Positions 49,445 through 56,396 of a stretch of DNA of 64,000 bases are shown here, piece after piece. Within the stretch, counting starts at the first letter, position 1. Each line of letters begins with the position of its first letter. The DNA is from CAYNLY01 sp964398225 (GTDB lineage Bacteria; Pseudomonadota; Zetaproteobacteria; Mariprofundales; Mariprofundaceae), in the NCBI GenBank assembly GCA_964398225.1, contig CAYNLY010000002.1, positions 19,108 to 83,107 on the forward strand, read 5' to 3'. The translations under genes and the position numbers were made by a program. The notes beneath the pieces were generated by a model. The model saw nothing but the letters and a program-made list of their open reading frames with translations. It had not been told where the DNA came from and ran no database searches.

Positions 49445-49786
49445 CTAGGACCCGGTGCGATGAGCCTCGATGATCGGTGCGAGCAGTTCGGCGAGCTCCC
49501 CCGACTCGTACATCTCGCTGACGATGTCGCAACCGCCGACGAACTCGCCCTTCACGTAGAGCTGAGGAATCGTGGGCCAGTTCGTGTAGTCCTTGATGCC
49601 CTGCCGGACGCGCTCGTCCAGCAGCACATTGACGGAAGCAAAAGGGATGCCAAAAGACTGCAGGATCGCGGCCACCCGCTGGGAGAAGCCGCACTGCGGA
49701 AACTCCGGGGTTCCCTTCATGAACAGGACGACGTCGTGCTCGTGCACGATGCGGTCGATCTGATCGAGGATTTCCTTGTCGGTCAT
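49445..49786 (-). CDS. grxD: monothiol glutaredoxin (Grx4 type)
   Basis: A 113-residue CGFS glutaredoxin (Cys32-Gly33-Phe34-Ser35 in PQCGFSQ) that binds a glutathione-ligated [2Fe-2S] cluster. [19 protein letters not shown] is the conserved glutathione-binding region. It lies 3 bases after bolA; BolA-Grx pairs form mixed iron-sulfur complexes, so the arrangement is functional. Upstream of rpoN, but rpoN has its own promoter in the gap. Confidence 0.95.
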   Translation of the reverse strand: MTDKEILDQIDRIVHEHDVVLFMKGTPEFPQCGFSQRVAAILQSFGIPFASVNVLLDERVRQGIKDYTNWPTIPQLYVKGEFVGGCDIVSEMYESGELAELLAPIIEAHRTGS

Positions 49787-49789
49787 CGT

Positions 49790-50032
49790 TCAGTGCTCCT
49801 TTGGCGCCCGGGTCTTCAGGGCCAGGGCGTGAATTCGGTCTCGAAGCGCCTCGCCCAGCGCCTCGTACACCATCCGGTGCTGCGCCACGCGCGAAAGCCC
49901 CCGGAAGGCGGGGGATACCACCTCCACCTCGAAATGATCGTCGCCGGAAAACAGCCGGACCTCGACTTGCGCCTCGGGTATCGCTTCGATGATCCGGCGC
50001 CGGATCGTCTCCGGTGTCGGCCGTTCCTGCAT
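49790..50032 (-). CDS. bolA: BolA family protein
   Basis: An 80-residue BolA/IbaG-type protein, a partner of monothiol glutaredoxins in iron-sulfur traffic. It has the VEVVSPAFRGLSRVAQHRMVYEAL core (in pieces SPAFRGLSRVAQHRMVY) with the conserved His, and ends RIHALALKTRAP. The ATG at 50032 was chosen because AAGGAG lies eight bases upstream. The tRNA gene ends 24 bases upstream on the same strand. Confidence 0.92.
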   Translation of the reverse strand: MQERPTPETIRRRIIEAIPEAQVEVRLFSGDDHFEVEVVSPAFRGLSRVAQHRMVYEALGEALRDRIHALALKTRAPKEH

Positions 50033-50056
50033 GGGTTCACTCCTTCCCACTGGAAC

Positions 50057-50133
50057 TGGTGGGCCCACCAGGACTCGAACCTGGAACCAACCGGTTATGA
50101 GCCGGCAGCGCTAACCAATTGCGCCATGGGCCC
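50057..50133 (-). tRNA. tRNA with CAU anticodon, probably tRNA-Ile2 (lysidine-modified), else elongator tRNA-Met
   Basis: A full cloverleaf on the minus strand: acceptor stem GGGCCCA/TGGGCCC, D arm GCGC/GCGC, anticodon stem GCCGG/CCGGT with loop CTCATAA (anticodon at 50097-50099), T arm CCAGG-TTCGAGT-CCTGG, discriminator A and an encoded CCA (50057-50059). The acceptor pairs C4-G69 and C5-G68 and the TTGGT variable region resemble tRNA-Ile2, the TilS substrate, more than elongator tRNA-Met. Initiator features (three G-C pairs at the anticodon, A11-U24) are absent. Confidence 0.93.
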
Positions 50134-50152
50134 TTCGCCCTGCGGGATGCGC

Positions 50153-50181
50153 AAGCTAGTCCTGGCGGCCGATGCTGGCAA
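50153..50181 (-). promoter_or_regulatory. tRNA gene promoter
   Basis: On the minus strand TTGCCA (50176-50181), a 17-base spacer and TAGCTT (50153-50158), ending about 19 bases before the mature tRNA 5' end. The -10 matches consensus only at its key positions (TA and final T). Confidence 0.45.
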
Positions 50182-50232
50182 TTTCACCCCTGGGACCCGT
50201 GCATTTTGGCGCCAATGCCCTAGCATGCGGCC

Positions 50233-51576
50233 ATGAGCAAGACCTTTGCCGAACTGAACCTTCCCGAACCCCTTCAGCGCGCGATCGACGAGCTCGGCTT
50301 CACCGAGCTCACACCGGTGCAGCAGGCGGCATTGCCCCGCACGCTTGCCGGCGAGGACATCGCCGGCCAGGGCCGCACCGGCACCGGCAAGACCGCGACC
50401 TTTCTGATCACGATCTTCAACCGGCTGCTGAGCCGGCCGCCGATGCTCGGCCGCAAGCCGCATCACCCGCGCGCGCTGGTCATCGCGCCCACGCGCGAAC
50501 TGGTCGTGCAGATCAGCGAGGATGCCCATGCGCTGGGCAAATACGCGGGGCTTACGATCCACACCGTGTTCGGCGGCGTCGACTACGACAAGCAGCGCAA
50601 GGGATTCGATCGGGGTGTGGACATCCTCATCGGCACGCCCGGGCGACTCATCGACTACTTCCGCCAGCGCTGCTATTCGCTGCGCAAGACCGAGATCGTC
50701 GTCATCGACGAGGCCGACCGGATGTTCGACCTGGGTTTCATTCGCGATCTCCGCTTCCTGCTTCGGCGGCTGCCTCCGGTCGAGGAGCGCCAGGCGCTGC
50801 TGTTTTCGGCCACGCTGTCCTACCGGGTGCTGGAGCTTGCCTACGAGCACATGAACAATCCGGAAAAGGTGCGCGCCGAGCAGGGCGAAATCACGGCCAC
50901 CGGCATCGAGGAAAGCCTCTACCACACCGCGATGGACGAAAAACTGCCGCTGCTCATCCACCTGCTGCGCGCCGAAGACGTGCGCAAGGGCATGATCTTC
51001 GTCAACGAAAAGCGCACCGGCGAACGGGTGGCCCGTCAGCTCGCCCGCTACGGATTCAAGGTGGGTGTGCTGTCCGGGGATGTCCGGCAGAAGAAGCGGA
51101 TGCGCATTCTCGAGGATTTTTCCGAGGGGCGCCTGCATCTGCTGGTCGCCACCGACGTCGCCAGCCGCGGGCTGCACATCGACGGCGTCACCCATGTATT
51201 CAACTACGATCTGCCCGAAGAGGCCGAAAACTACGTGCACCGGATCGGCCGGACCGCGCGGGCAGGCGCCACCGGGGTCGCCGTTTCCTTCTGCTGCGAG
51301 CGCTTCTGTCTCGAGCTGCCCGACATCGAGGCATACATCGGCCGGCGCATTCCCGTGCGCATGATCGAGCCCGAGTGGCTCGAGGTGGGGCCTCCCACGC
51401 ATCCGGATGCCACCGCCGAAGGCCTGCGACGCGAGGATCGGGCCGGGCGCGAACACCCCCGCTCCCGGCGGGCCGGTGCCAGGCCGAAGGAAGCCGAAGC
51501 GCCGGACTCCACGCAGAAAAAACGGCGCCGGAGACGGCGAAGAAAAAAGCACCCGGAAGGCAGGGAAGCGGCCTGA
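50233..51576 (+). CDS. rhlB: DEAD-box ATP-dependent RNA helicase RhlB
   Basis: RNA helicase, in enterics part of the RNase E degradosome. The 447-residue protein has the Q motif (FTELTPVQQAALP), Walker A GRTGTGKT (residues 47-54), PTREL, GTPGRLID, DEAD in IDEADRMFD, SAT, and the second-domain motifs TDVASRGLHID and HRIGRTARAG. The segment after the last motif (ERFCLELPDIEAYIGRRIPV) matches RhlB rather than other DEAD-box proteins. The C-terminal 70 residues are basic (KKRRRRRRRKKHP), a likely RNA-binding tail. No ribosome site; TAGCAT lies 6 bases before the ATG. Confidence 0.92.
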   Translation: MSKTFAELNLPEPLQRAIDELGFTELTPVQQAALPRTLAGEDIAGQGRTGTGKTATFLITIFNRLLSRPPMLGRKPHHPRALVIAPTRELVVQISEDAHALGKYAGLTIHTVFGGVDYDKQRKGFDRGVDILIGTPGRLIDYFRQRCYSLRKTEIVVIDEADRMFDLGFIRDLRFLLRRLPPVEERQALLFSATLSYRVLELAYEHMNNPEKVRAEQGEITATGIEESLYHTAMDEKLPLLIHLLRAEDVRKGMIFVNEKRTGERVARQLARYGFKVGVLSGDVRQKKRMRILEDFSEGRLHLLVATDVASRGLHIDGVTHVFNYDLPEEAENYVHRIGRTARAGATGVAVSFCCERFCLELPDIEAYIGRRIPVRMIEPEWLEVGPPTHPDATAEGLRREDRAGREHPRSRRAGARPKEAEAPDSTQKKRRRRRRRKKHPEGREAA

Positions 51577-51614
51577 GCCGTTCCGGCATTCCGGCGCGAA
51601 CGACCCTAGGGAAA

Positions 51615-52142
51615 TCAGACTTGCGAGGAATCCCCGTCCGAGCGTTGGCTGCGCCGGGGTGGCCGCACGGCATCGGCGAGCCGTTGTACGGCCTCCCGGT
51701 CGGCCCCGGGGCCTGCCTCGGCCCGGACCCGTGCAAGGCTCATCCGCCCGCCGCAGTGCTCGCATACGAAACGTCCCTCGGCCGCATGTCCGCAGTCGAG
51801 ATGACGCAGACGAAGCGCCGGCCCTTCGGGGGCCGCAAGCCAGCGGTTTCCCCAGCCCGCCATCGCGGCCAGCACCGGAAACAGCTCGCGTCCCTTCGCG
51901 GTCAGCCGGTACTCGAACCGGGCCGGCTTCTGCTGATAAGGCACCTTGCGAAGAATGCCGGCCGCAACCAGCGCGGCGAGCCGTTCGCTCAGCACCCGAC
52001 GCGAAATCCCGAGATGGCGCCGGAAGCTTTCGAAGCGGCGGACGCCGTAGAAACAGTCGCGCAGGATCAGCCAGCTCCAGCGGTCGCGAAGCAGCGCAAG
52101 CGTTCCGGCGATCGGGCAGCCGTCTTCGGGTCGTTCGGCCAT
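51615..52142 (-). CDS. HxlR-type winged-helix regulator with a C-terminal Cys/His motif
   Basis: A 175-residue transcription factor. Residues 8-95 form the HxlR winged helix: CPIAGTLALLRDRWSWLILRD, FESFRRHLGISRRVLSERLAALVAAGIL and the wing YRLTAKGRELFPVL. The early Cys9 is the residue that senses redox or electrophiles in several HxlR proteins. The C-terminal part has CGH...C-x2-C (DCGHAAEGRFVCEHCGG), possibly a metal site, and an Arg-rich end. TATACT lies 6 bases before the ATG, with no ribosome site. It faces a divergent thioesterase gene across a large perfect inverted repeat, its likely operator. Confidence 0.85.
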   Translation of the reverse strand: MAERPEDGCPIAGTLALLRDRWSWLILRDCFYGVRRFESFRRHLGISRRVLSERLAALVAAGILRKVPYQQKPARFEYRLTAKGRELFPVLAAMAGWGNRWLAAPEGPALRLRHLDCGHAAEGRFVCEHCGGRMSLARVRAEAGPGADREAVQRLADAVRPPRRSQRSDGDSSQV

Positions 52143-52148
52143 GCGTGC

Positions 52149-52154
52149 AGTATA
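52149..52154 (-). promoter_or_regulatory. -10 element of the HxlR regulator gene
   Basis: TATACT on the minus strand, five of six consensus bases, 6 bases before the ATG at 52142. The left arm of the adjoining inverted repeat begins at the next base (52155), so a bound regulator would block this promoter. The -35 candidate TTGTGG, 17 bases upstream, is weak. Confidence 0.5.
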
Positions 52155-52204
52155 GGGTTTGAAAACAAAACCCACAAGAACGAGTGCATTTTGTTTTCAA
52201 ACCC
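52155..52204. promoter_or_regulatory. 16-bp perfect inverted repeat, putative HxlR operator
   Basis: GGGTTTGAAAACAAAA (52155-52170) and its exact reverse complement TTTTGTTTTCAAACCC (52189-52204) flank an 18-base spacer. Each arm contains the half-palindrome GTTT-N2-AAAC. An 11-base direct repeat AAACCCACAAG also occurs at 52168-52178 and 52199-52209. The region is much richer in A+T than the surrounding DNA. Its position between the regulator and the divergent thioesterase gene fits autoregulation and control of the neighbour. Confidence 0.75.
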
Positions 52205-52240
52205 ACAAGGTACTGCTGGTCTCTTTCTGGAACCTGAGTC

Positions 52241-52741
52241 ATGAAAGGCAGCTTCATCCGCTGGCTCGGCCAAATGCGCTGGCTGTCGCCCGCGCGCCGT
52301 CTGGAGCTTTATCCGCCGTTCTGGCTGATGCGCATCAAGGTGCTGGAATGGGACGACGCATTCCGCCACCTGCGCATCCTGCTGCCGCTCACCGCGCTGA
52401 CCGCGAACGCCAGGGGCAACATGTTCGGAGGCGTTCAGGCGGCGCTGGCCGATCCCATCCCGGCCTTGGCCTGCCTGCGACTTTTCCCCGGCCGCCGGGT
52501 GGCGACGAAACGGCTGAGCCTCGACTTCATCCGCGTGGGCCATTCCTCGCTCGTGCTCGAGTTCGACTTTCCTCCCGAGCTTGAAGCACGCATCCGGGAG
52601 GAACTCGATCGGCACGGCCGCGCCGACCCCTGCTTTTCGATGGTCTATCGCCGTGCGGACGGCGAGGTGTGCACCCGCATCGAGAACACGGTCGCGATCC
52701 GGCCCGCCGATCATGTCGGCAGACTCGATCGAAAGGCGTGA
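52241..52741 (+). CDS. DUF4442 / PaaI-like hotdog-fold thioesterase
   Basis: A 166-residue protein of the hotdog thioesterase superfamily. The central helix motif NMFGGVQAALADPIPALAC matches the DUF4442/PaaI layout (N-x2-G-x-x-A-x3-D), followed by strands KRLSLDFIRVG and CFSMVYRRADG. It probably hydrolyses an acyl-CoA or related thioester; the substrate is unknown. It is transcribed away from the HxlR regulator across the inverted repeat, so it is probably that regulator's target. rlmI follows 45 bases later. Confidence 0.75.
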   Translation: MKGSFIRWLGQMRWLSPARRLELYPPFWLMRIKVLEWDDAFRHLRILLPLTALTANARGNMFGGVQAALADPIPALACLRLFPGRRVATKRLSLDFIRVGHSSLVLEFDFPPELEARIREELDRHGRADPCFSMVYRRADGEVCTRIENTVAIRPADHVGRLDRKA

Positions 52742-52786
52742 CCTGCACCCCGCGCCCGCTACACTCCCCGCTCCCACGGAGGTGCC

Positions 52787-53959
52787 ATGGCAGGCCGACT
52801 GATTCTGAAGCGCAACGAAGAACGCCGGCTGAAAACCGGCCATCTCTGGATCTATGCCGACGAAGTGGCCGAACTGCGCGTGGATGCGCCCGGCGGGCTT
52901 GTTCATGTGTTCTCCGCCCACGGCACGCCTCTGGGCACGGCCTATGCCAATCCCGAAAGCCGCATTGTGGCCCGGCTCGTATCCGGCCGGCGGCTCGATG
53001 CGCTGCATCCGGCATGGTGGCGCGACCGGCTGAAGTCCGCGCTCGCCCGTCGGGAATGGCTGTTCGATTCTCCGCATTACCGGCTGGTGCACGGCGAGGG
53101 CGACCGCCTGCCCGGACTGATCGTCGATCGCTTCGGCGAGGATCTCGTGCTTCAGGCCCATACGGCGGGCATCGAGCGCCACTTAGAGGCGATCCTGGAC
53201 GCGCTCGAACATCTGCTGAAACCGAAAACGATTTACGTGGCCAACCGAGCGGGTTCGCGCCTGCTCGAGGGGCTACCGCTGGATTCCTACATCGCGCGGG
53301 GCGATGGCGACGGCAGTGTGGCCGCCGTCGAAGGGGGCATCGAACTGCGCTGCAACGCGCTCACCGGCCAGAAGACCGGCTACTTCTACGACCAGCGGCC
53401 GAACCGGGCCTGGATGCGCCGCATCGCCCGGGACCGCAGGGTTCTGGATCTGTTCGCCTACGTCGGCGCGTTCGCGCTCCAAGCGCTTGCCGGCGGCGCG
53501 CGGGAGGTGGTCAGCGTGGATTCGTCCGAGACCGCGCTGAGCTGCGCTGAGGCCAACATTCGCGCATCCGCGCCGTCCGGCCGCTGGCGTCCGATCCGCG
53601 CGGACGTGCTCAAGCTGCTTCCGCAGCTGATCGAGGAAGGCGAACGCTTCGAGATCGTCATCTGCGATCCTCCGGCCTACGTCAAATCCCGGGCCCGGAA
53701 GCAGCAGGGCCTGCGGGGATACCGGAAGCTCGCGCGCGAAACCGCGCGGCTGGTGGCGCCCGGCGGCATGCTTGCGCTGGCCTCGTGCTCGGGGCTTGTG
53801 AGCGAGGACGAGTTCCGGAAGGCCTGTCTGCATGGCATCCGGGAGGCCGGACGGGCGGGCAGCATCGTGCATGTGGGGGGCGCGGGCCCCGATCATCCCT
53901 GGAATCCGGCGATGCCCGAAACCCGCTATCTGAAGTTTTTCGTCTTCATGCTCGACTGA
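52787..53959 (+). CDS. rlmI: 23S rRNA (cytosine-C5)-methyltransferase RlmI-like
   Basis: SAM-dependent m5C methyltransferase of 23S rRNA (C1962 in E. coli). The 390-residue protein has an N-terminal PUA domain (residues 1-75, LKRNEERRLKTGHLWIYADE), a linker domain, then the methyltransferase core with LTGQKTGYFYDQRPNR, LDLFAYVGAFAL, the ICDPPAYVKSR motif and the Cys of ALASCSG. GGAGGTGCC directly precedes the ATG. The C-terminus ends TRYLKFFVFMLD, as in RlmI. Confidence 0.9.
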   Translation: MAGRLILKRNEERRLKTGHLWIYADEVAELRVDAPGGLVHVFSAHGTPLGTAYANPESRIVARLVSGRRLDALHPAWWRDRLKSALARREWLFDSPHYRLVHGEGDRLPGLIVDRFGEDLVLQAHTAGIERHLEAILDALEHLLKPKTIYVANRAGSRLLEGLPLDSYIARGDGDGSVAAVEGGIELRCNALTGQKTGYFYDQRPNRAWMRRIARDRRVLDLFAYVGAFALQALAGGAREVVSVDSSETALSCAEANIRASAPSGRWRPIRADVLKLLPQLIEEGERFEIVICDPPAYVKSRARKQQGLRGYRKLARETARLVAPGGMLALASCSGLVSEDEFRKACLHGIREAGRAGSIVHVGGAGPDHPWNPAMPETRYLKFFVFMLD

Positions 53960-54036
53960 GGCCGGGCCGGTGACAAATCGCACGTGCACCATCCATCCTT
54001 GCATGCGATCCTCGAGCGCCTGAGGAATCCCGCACC

Positions 54037-54834
54037 ATGGCCCTTCTGCTTCATCTGACCGATTTTCATCTCTACGCCGATCCCGGCGCGGAGCTCAAGG
54101 GCGTGCGCACGCTGGCAAGCTTCCGCGCGGTGAAAAGCGCCGCCTGGCAGCGATTCCCCAGGCCCGATGCCGTGCTGCTGGGAGGCGATCTCGCCCAGGA
54201 CGAGCTCGCGACGACCTATCGCCTGCTCGCCGACGAGATCCTCGGCTGGACGAAGCGCTTTCTCGTCACGCCCGGCAACCACTGCGATCTTGGCGCTCTG
54301 CGGCGCACGCTGCTTCCCGCCCTCGGCATCCCGGGACTCGACGCCGAGCCGCCCCTGATCGACAACTGGCGCGTCCTGACGCTGAACTCGAACGATCCCG
54401 AAGCCTCGCCGGGAGGCCGCCTCGGCGCCGACGAGCTGGAGCGCCTGAAGCGGGAACTTGCGCGCAACGAGGACGCCCACGTGCTGATCGCGCTGCACCA
54501 TCATCCGCTTCCGATCGGCAGCCCCTGGATGGATGCGATGATGCTCGAGGACTGCGACGCCTTCTGGCAGACCGTCCGGACATGCGATCGGGTCCGCGCG
54601 ATCGTGTTCGGGCATGTGCATCAGGTCTTCGATACCGAACATCAAGGCATCCGGCTGCTCGGCAGCCCCTCGACCTGCATCCAGTTCCGCCCCAACACCG
54701 AGCGCTTCGAGCTGGACGACGCCTCGCCCGGCTACCGGTGGCTGCGGCTGTTCCCCGACGGAAGGCTGGAGACGGGCATCGAGCGTGTGGAAGGCTTCGT
54801 GCCTCCGGATCTGAGCGACACCTCAACCTACTGA
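54037..54834 (+). CDS. cpdA: 3',5'-cyclic-AMP phosphodiesterase CpdA-like
   Basis: A 265-residue calcineurin-fold metallophosphoesterase. Its metal motifs are in order: Asp9-x-His11 (LTDFH), GGDLAQD, TPGNHCD, LHHHPLPIGSPWMD and GHVHQ. The HHHPLPIGSPWMD segment is characteristic of CpdA. It would hydrolyse cAMP with a different fold and metal site from the class II-like enzyme at 9347. GAGGA lies upstream of the ATG. The SLOG-like gene follows 12 bases later. Confidence 0.9.
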   Translation: MALLLHLTDFHLYADPGAELKGVRTLASFRAVKSAAWQRFPRPDAVLLGGDLAQDELATTYRLLADEILGWTKRFLVTPGNHCDLGALRRTLLPALGIPGLDAEPPLIDNWRVLTLNSNDPEASPGGRLGADELERLKRELARNEDAHVLIALHHHPLPIGSPWMDAMMLEDCDAFWQTVRTCDRVRAIVFGHVHQVFDTEHQGIRLLGSPSTCIQFRPNTERFELDDASPGYRWLRLFPDGRLETGIERVEGFVPPDLSDTSTY

Positions 54835-54846
54835 AGGGCACACGCG

Positions 54847-55302
54847 GTGCGACCCCGGCGGGTGATCAGCGGCGGCCAGACGGGCGTGGATCGGGCGGCG
54901 CTCGATGCCGCGATGGCCGCCGGCATCCCGGTGGGCGGCTGGTGCCCGAAGGGGCGCCGGGCCGAGGACGGGCCGATCGATCCCCACTATCCGCTGACCG
55001 AGACGGAGAGCGCGGACTACCGGGAGCGCACCGAACGCAACGTCCGGGACGCGGACGCAACCCTGATTCTGTCCCCCAGGCCGCTTACGGGCGGCACGCT
55101 GGAGACGGCGCGCGCCTGCAAAAGGTGGAACAGACCCTTTCTGGTCGTCGATCCGAAGGCGCCGGATGCGGCCGGACGGATCCGCGAATGGCTCGCAAGG
55201 ATCCGGCCGAAGACGCTGAACATCGCGGGGCCACGGGAGTCGCAGCAGCCCGGAATCGGCGACGAGGTTCGGAAGCTCCTTGCGCGGGTGTTCAAATCCT
55301 AG
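54847..55302 (+). CDS. SLOG-superfamily protein (putative molybdenum carrier family)
   Basis: A 151-residue Rossmann-like protein. It begins RRVISGGQTGVDRAALDAA, the glycine-rich loop of the putative molybdenum-carrier family (pMoCar, SLOG superfamily). GWCPKGRRAEDG, NVRDADATLILS and GGTLETARAC follow as in that family. SLOG domains bind nucleotides or nucleotide-derived ligands; the molybdenum role rests on weak structural evidence. The start is a GTG at 54847. It ends with a 4-base overlap against the convergent gene of the pckA unit. Confidence 0.8.
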   Translation: MRPRRVISGGQTGVDRAALDAAMAAGIPVGGWCPKGRRAEDGPIDPHYPLTETESADYRERTERNVRDADATLILSPRPLTGGTLETARACKRWNRPFLVVDPKAPDAAGRIREWLARIRPKTLNIAGPRESQQPGIGDEVRKLLARVFKS

Positions 55303-56396
55303 CCCGAGCTCTCCGGCACCCGGCGCACCGCGAACGACAGCCCTTCCCCCGGAGCATCGCCGAGCGTGAACACCGTGTGCCAGACACAGCGGCGGGTATC
55401 GGCCTGTGGCAGCAGCAGCACGTCGCCCGGGGCAAGCCGGTAGGCAAAGCCTTTTTCGACCAGACGGCCGATGAATCGCGCCGATTCGTTCATCAGCACC
55501 TCGGCCCAGTCTTCGCCCAGGAGCTCCGCCGGATCGCGGCCGGAGGCCAGCGTGTTCGCGAGCCGCCGGGGCGCATTCCCCTCGTTCAGAAGGCGGACCA
55601 CCTCTTCCGGCTCCTCCGCGACCAGCGACCTGAGCTCCCCGATCAGGTCCGCCCCGGAGAGCGCAAGCCAGAAGGTCTCGCCGCTCATCTGCGCATAGAC
55701 GACGCCTGCATGCCCCCGCTCCACGTCGTGGTGCATCAGCGCGCCGCCCTCGGGCGCATTGAAATAGACGATCCGTTCGACGAACGCGACCGGCCCGCCC
55801 AAGGCCTGTTCGAGCAGCGAAACCAGCGGCCGGTTCCCGGTCAGCGCGGCCGATTCGGGGAACACCGTCTCGCACAGCCGTGCGGCCCAGCACTCGCGCT
55901 CGAAATCGGCGGCGACATCCTCGAACCCCTCCATGCCGAACGAAAACCGGAAGCGAAGGCTCGCGTCGGCCTCATGGAAGGACAGCCAGGAGGCCTTGCA
56001 CCAGAGATCCTCGATCGACCTTCCGTCCGGGGTCTCGGCATCGAAATAGACCTTTTCGATCGCCTGCGGATCGTGCTCCTCGGAACTGACCGCAACCGGC
56101 GCAAACGGCACGGACGCAAGCCGCTCCCGCCAGGGGGAGGCATCCAGGCAGGGCTCGAGCCGGCCCGCCTCCAGCACGGCCTCCATCAGCCGGTGCGCCG
56201 AGGCAACCGCTTCCGCGTGCGCTTCCGGATGCACCCAGCCGGGCAACCAGAACGGCCGGTCCTCGCACCAGGCGCGAACGGCCTCGGCCTCCGCCCGCTC
56301 CGGACAAGCCCTCTGACCGGAGACCGAGCCCAGCGCAAGCCCCCGGCGGGCAAGCGGCGCGTCGAACGCGCCGGATCGCAAATCATGCCGGATCAT
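55299..56396 (-). CDS. uncharacterised protein, possible HxD-type Fe(II)/cupin-fold oxygenase
   Basis: I do not recognise this 365-residue protein with confidence. Near residues 220-240 it reads MHHDVERGHAGVVYAQMSG and then WLALSG; near the C-terminus it has GDVLLLPQ, CVWHTVF and a final LSFAVRR. The order H-x-D, distal His and Arg fits a double-stranded beta-helix (cupin or 2-oxoglutarate oxygenase) metal site. The N-terminal half is mixed alpha/beta with no known motif. The ATG overlaps the pckA stop (ATGA), so it is co-translated with PEP carboxykinase. It might be a protein hydroxylase or a regulator, but that is speculation. Confidence 0.55.
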   Translation of the reverse strand: MIRHDLRSGAFDAPLARRGLALGSVSGQRACPERAEAEAVRAWCEDRPFWLPGWVHPEAHAEAVASAHRLMEAVLEAGRLEPCLDASPWRERLASVPFAPVAVSSEEHDPQAIEKVYFDAETPDGRSIEDLWCKASWLSFHEADASLRFRFSFGMEGFEDVAADFERECWAARLCETVFPESAALTGNRPLVSLLEQALGGPVAFVERIVYFNAPEGGALMHHDVERGHAGVVYAQMSGETFWLALSGADLIGELRSLVAEEPEEVVRLLNEGNAPRRLANTLASGRDPAELLGEDWAEVLMNESARFIGRLVEKGFAYRLAPGDVLLLPQADTRRCVWHTVFTLGDAPGEGLSFAVRRVPESSG

